From Mesorhizobium tianshanense (GTDB lineage: Bacteria > Pseudomonadota > Alphaproteobacteria > Rhizobiales > Rhizobiaceae), in NCBI RefSeq assembly GCF_007830515.1, contig NZ_VLKT01000015.1:62001-126000 (forward strand): 64,000 nucleotides of DNA. The letters are read 5' to 3'. Below the pieces are notes generated by a model. It was not told where the DNA came from and ran no database searches. It worked only from the letters and a program-made list of their open reading frames with translations. Position numbers and translations under genes: made by a program. This document shows, in pieces, positions 61,905 to 64,000 of this stretch. Within the stretch, counting starts at the first letter, position 1. Each line of letters starts with the position of its first letter.

Positions 61905-62676
61905 ACACCTGCAGACCACCATGGCGCGCTCGGTGCTCGCCATGGAACCAATGGTCACCGCGAAAATGCTAACCGCCGGCAAAGCCGATCCATTGGCCCG
62001 CCTGCGTATCTACCAGAACAACACGCGCAGTTCGCTTACCGCAGTGCTGATGGCGGTCTTTCCCGTCACGGTTCGCTTGGTCGACGAGCGCTTCTTTCGT
62101 TTCGTGGCGAGCGAGTTCATTCGACGCCATCCGCCTGTGGAGTCCCGGCTGGCGCGCTATGGCGCCGGCTTCCCACGCTTCCTGAAAACGATCGACACGC
62201 TTTCCGATATGCCGGTCGTGGCTGAAACGGCGCGGCTCGAATGGGCCATTGCCGAAGCGCTCGACGCGGCTTCGTATCCACCCCGAACCCTCTCGGAATA
62301 TGACGGCACCGATCTGGGGCCTTCGCCCGATATCGTGCTGCAGCCATCCCTGCGGCTGATCGTTTCGCACTGGTCGATCCTGTCCGTATGGACAGCCCAT
62401 CAGCAGGAGACGGGGGTCGACCAGCACAGCGCCTGGGAAAGGCGTCCCGAACGCGTGGCGTTGTGGCGGGCCGGTGAGAGTGTCCGCCTGGTTCTGCTTG
62501 ATCGAGCGAATTTCGCGTTTAGGCATTCCCTGAAGCACGGCCTCGGCCTGGAACACGCCACAACCCGCGCCCTCGCTCTCGATCCGGCGTTCGATCTCGT
62601 GTCCGCGCTCGTGCGTCTGTTCGGCGACGGGCTCGTCACTGATGTCCGGATCCCGACGCATCCCCTTGCAAACTGA
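61891..62676 (+). CDS. bufC1: BufC partner protein (DUF2063-type)
   Basis: The protein is 261 residues. The N-terminal DUF2063 domain (often mislabelled DNA-binding) has LARLRIYQNNTRSSLTAVLMAVFPVTVRLVDERFFRFVASEFIRRHPP. A beta-rich C-terminal domain follows (VLQPSLRLIVSHWSILSVW, ERVALWRAGESVRLVLL). It recruits the precursor peptide to the DUF692 oxidase. It overlaps bufB at its start and abuts the DoxX gene at its end, so all are co-translated. Confidence 0.92.
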   Translation: MLPLEHLQTTMARSVLAMEPMVTAKMLTAGKADPLARLRIYQNNTRSSLTAVLMAVFPVTVRLVDERFFRFVASEFIRRHPPVESRLARYGAGFPRFLKTIDTLSDMPVVAETARLEWAIAEALDAASYPPRTLSEYDGTDLGPSPDIVLQPSLRLIVSHWSILSVWTAHQQETGVDQHSAWERRPERVALWRAGESVRLVLLDRANFAFRHSLKHGLGLEHATTRALALDPAFDLVSALVRLFGDGLVTDVRIPTHPLAN

Positions 62677-62687
62677 TGGAGACAGTC

Positions 62688-63161
62688 ATGACTGCGATAC
62701 CAGAATATTCTTCGTTCACCCCGGCTGGCCTTGTCGGCTTCTACAGGCGTATTATCAAACTACCCGAACGCATTCCGCTTTCACTGGTTCAGCTCGCTTC
62801 CCGAATCGCAGTCGCACATGTGTTCTGGCAGTCCGCTCAGACGAAGCTCGCATCCTGGCCGGTAACGCTGCAGCTGTTCGCCAACGAATACAATCTGCCG
62901 TTCGTTGATCCATCGATCGCGGCGCCCCTGGCGACGACCGCCGAGATCACTGGCTCGGTGCTGCTCTTTCTCGGGCTATTGTCGCGGTTAGGCGCGCTCA
63001 TGCTGCTCGGCGTCGTTTCGGTGATCCAGATCTTCGTTTTCCCGGAGAACTGGGCCGAACACCTGCTTTGGGCGTCGCTACTGTCGCTGGTGCTGGCCCG
63101 TGGTGCCGGTGCCTTCTCGTTTGATCGGTTGGTTGATTGGGCTTTCGCACGAAGAGCCTGA
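62688..63161 (+). CDS. bufD1: DoxX family membrane protein of the bufferin operon
   Basis: The 157-residue protein has four membrane helices and the DoxX pattern RIAVAHVFWQSAQTKLASW, FVDPSIAAPLATTAEITGSVLLFLGLLSRLGALMLLGVVSVIQIFVFPENWAEHLLWASLLSLVLARGAG. DoxX proteins are usual fourth members of buf operons, where they may supply reducing or oxidative power. ATG 62688 has GGAGA six bases away; ATG 62676, overlapping the bufC stop, is also possible. The gene ends 95 bases before the right repeat. Confidence 0.9.
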   Translation: MTAIPEYSSFTPAGLVGFYRRIIKLPERIPLSLVQLASRIAVAHVFWQSAQTKLASWPVTLQLFANEYNLPFVDPSIAAPLATTAEITGSVLLFLGLLSRLGALMLLGVVSVIQIFVFPENWAEHLLWASLLSLVLARGAGAFSFDRLVDWAFARRA

Positions 63162-63256
63162 AATCCTCGTCGGGGCACGAGCACACGGCCAAACGTCTCG
63201 CTCCCAGGCGGCTCATCGTCAGAACAGAGAACTTCAGCGAATTAAATGGGATCAGC

Positions 63257-63331
<75 letters not shown>

Positions 63332-63464
63332 CGCCGATGGCGGGGCTTCTGCCATATCGAACCGGCAAGCGCAAGCCGTGTGTGAAAGCCTATGCCAGAC
63401 GGTTTTGCGGACATGGCAGCGCCACAATGTTGGCTATCCCTTGAGAACGGGCTGGCGCATCGGC

Positions 63465-63557
63465 CCGAAAATCGGAATCGATTTTCGGAAAGCACGATGC
63501 GTAGATAGAAAGGTTAGAGCGTACTTTGTGCGTCCAAGCGGACGCACGTCGCTCTAA
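63465..63557. repeat. Palindromic intergenic repeat, family 2
   Basis: Three nested inverted repeats: CCGAAAATCG/CGATTTTCGG (63465-63474, 63479-63488); TTAGAGCG/CGCTCTAA (63514-63521, 63550-63557); and inside the latter GTGCGTCC/GGACGCAC (63528-63535, 63540-63547). I recall this type from Mesorhizobium genomes. It lies between the tRNA and the next gene. Confidence 0.75.
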
Positions 63558-63578
63558 TCGCCAGCCGGGACGAGAACC

Positions 63579-63773
63579 ATGAACGACAAGACAATTTCGC
63601 CTGACAAGGGGGAACCATCGAAAAGGGGCGCTGCCGACCGCAAGGCCAGGCTCGCCGAGCAATTGCGCGCCAATCTGCAGAAGCGCAAGGCGCAGTCGCG
63701 CTCGCGGCGCACCGGCGGGGCCGACCAGCGGCCGGACGGGCTCGGTGCCTTAAGGGAAACGCAAAAGGAGTGA
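63579..63773 (+). CDS. Small basic hypothetical protein
   Basis: The 64-residue protein is very rich in Arg/Lys (KRGAADRKARLAEQLRANLQKRKAQSRSRR), suggesting nucleic-acid binding or ribosome association. It lies upstream of murA on the same strand, 131 bases away. The start ATG 63579 has GGGACGAGAACC before it, a fair ribosome site. Family unknown. Confidence 0.7.
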   Translation: MNDKTISPDKGEPSKRGAADRKARLAEQLRANLQKRKAQSRSRRTGGADQRPDGLGALRETQKE

Positions 63774-63904
63774 CCTATATCAACAGGCTTGGCCCAGGGC
63801 GTGGGAATCGTGTTTCTTGAACCAAGCCGGCCAATGGTCTAGATGGGCCACAACAGACTCAACCGATTGAAAACCGGCCTTTCGGCCGAGGGGACGCTCT
63901 TCAA

Positions 63905-64000
63905 ATGGATCGCATCAGAATTGTCGGCGGCAACAAGCTTGCCGGAAGCATCCCGATCTCGGGCGCGAAGAATGCCGCGCTGCCGCTGATGATCGCCTCG
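63905..64000 (+). CDS. murA: UDP-N-acetylglucosamine 1-carboxyvinyltransferase, N-terminal part
   Basis: The first 32 codons are MDRIRIVGGNKLAGSIPISG followed by AKNAALPLMIAS, the unmistakable N-terminus of MurA with the conserved Lys-Asn (KNAAL) that binds UDP-GlcNAc. It catalyses the first committed step of peptidoglycan synthesis. The gene runs off the right edge. Confidence 0.93.
   Translation, partial: MDRIRIVGGNKLAGSIPISGAKNAALPLMIAS

Noticed and set aside
48112..63255. An integrase or transposase gene for the putative island
   Set aside because: I looked through all frames between the repeats and found no tyrosine or serine recombinase motif and no insertion-sequence ends, so mobility is not claimed beyond the att repeat evidence.

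Overview
The window reads as high-GC alphaproteobacterial chromosome, most likely a rhizobium close to Mesorhizobium. The grounds are the Entner-Doudoroff trio zwf-pgl-edd, rhizobial gene families (DUF982, DUF3606, DUF6894, GlxA-type AraC, HWE kinase, Omp25-like porin), a NasT/NtrC-type nitrogen leader, and intergenic palindromic repeats that I recall as common in Mesorhizobium. The taxonomic call is inference; no rRNA is present.

Layout. 0-7.8 kb: SH3 envelope protein, Mur-ligase-like protein, an SDR, then zwf-pgl-edd. 7.9-12.7 kb: the ruins of an assimilatory nitrate/nitrite operon on the minus strand. An NtrC-like site, a sigma-54 promoter, a tandem hexaloop (ANTAR/NasT) leader and an attenuator are all recognisable, but they now drive a nirB reduced to about 75 codons, then nirD, a formate/nitrite transporter, a PP2C-kinase fusion, cyanase and a truncated cysG; an nrtA/nasS 3' fragment lies upstream. 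13-17.3 kb: rifampin ADP-ribosyltransferase (arr), a vWA protein, a GlxA-type regulator and folD. 17.5-29.6 kb: a surface-polysaccharide locus (Wzz/GumC-like protein, flippase, WecG/TagA, GT4, GT2, O-antigen ligase), interrupted by a class III cyclase with TPRs. 29.7-36 kb: proC, a broken araC, a B3 metallo-beta-lactamase-fold protein with DUF1254 and outer-membrane partners, a decayed vapBC and a SAF-domain dehydrogenase. 36-38.3 kb: three TadE/TadG-like genes. 38.5-48 kb: outer-membrane protein, YihY, HWE histidine kinase, Crp/Fnr regulator and a string of very small stress-type genes, with a duplicated segment joining yihY and DUF3606.

48.08-63.28 kb: a 15.2-kb segment bounded by a perfect 28-bp direct repeat. 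The right copy is the 3' end of an intact tRNA-Thr(GGT) gene. This is the signature of an integrative island, although no integrase is visible. It carries a redox/lipid set (LysR, peroxiredoxin, glutathione-reductase-like protein, NDH-2, patatin, 3-hydroxybutyrate dehydrogenase, DUF302, MFS, cupin, LysR), a small secreted protein with a decayed tandem copy, a patatin-like pseudoenzyme, and at its tRNA end a four-gene bufferin (bufABCD) metallophore operon. After the tRNA come a palindromic repeat, a small basic protein and the start of murA.

Most interesting: the intact nitrogen-regulatory leader left in front of a gutted nir operon, and the tRNA-Thr island carrying the bufferin operon and a catalytically dead patatin.
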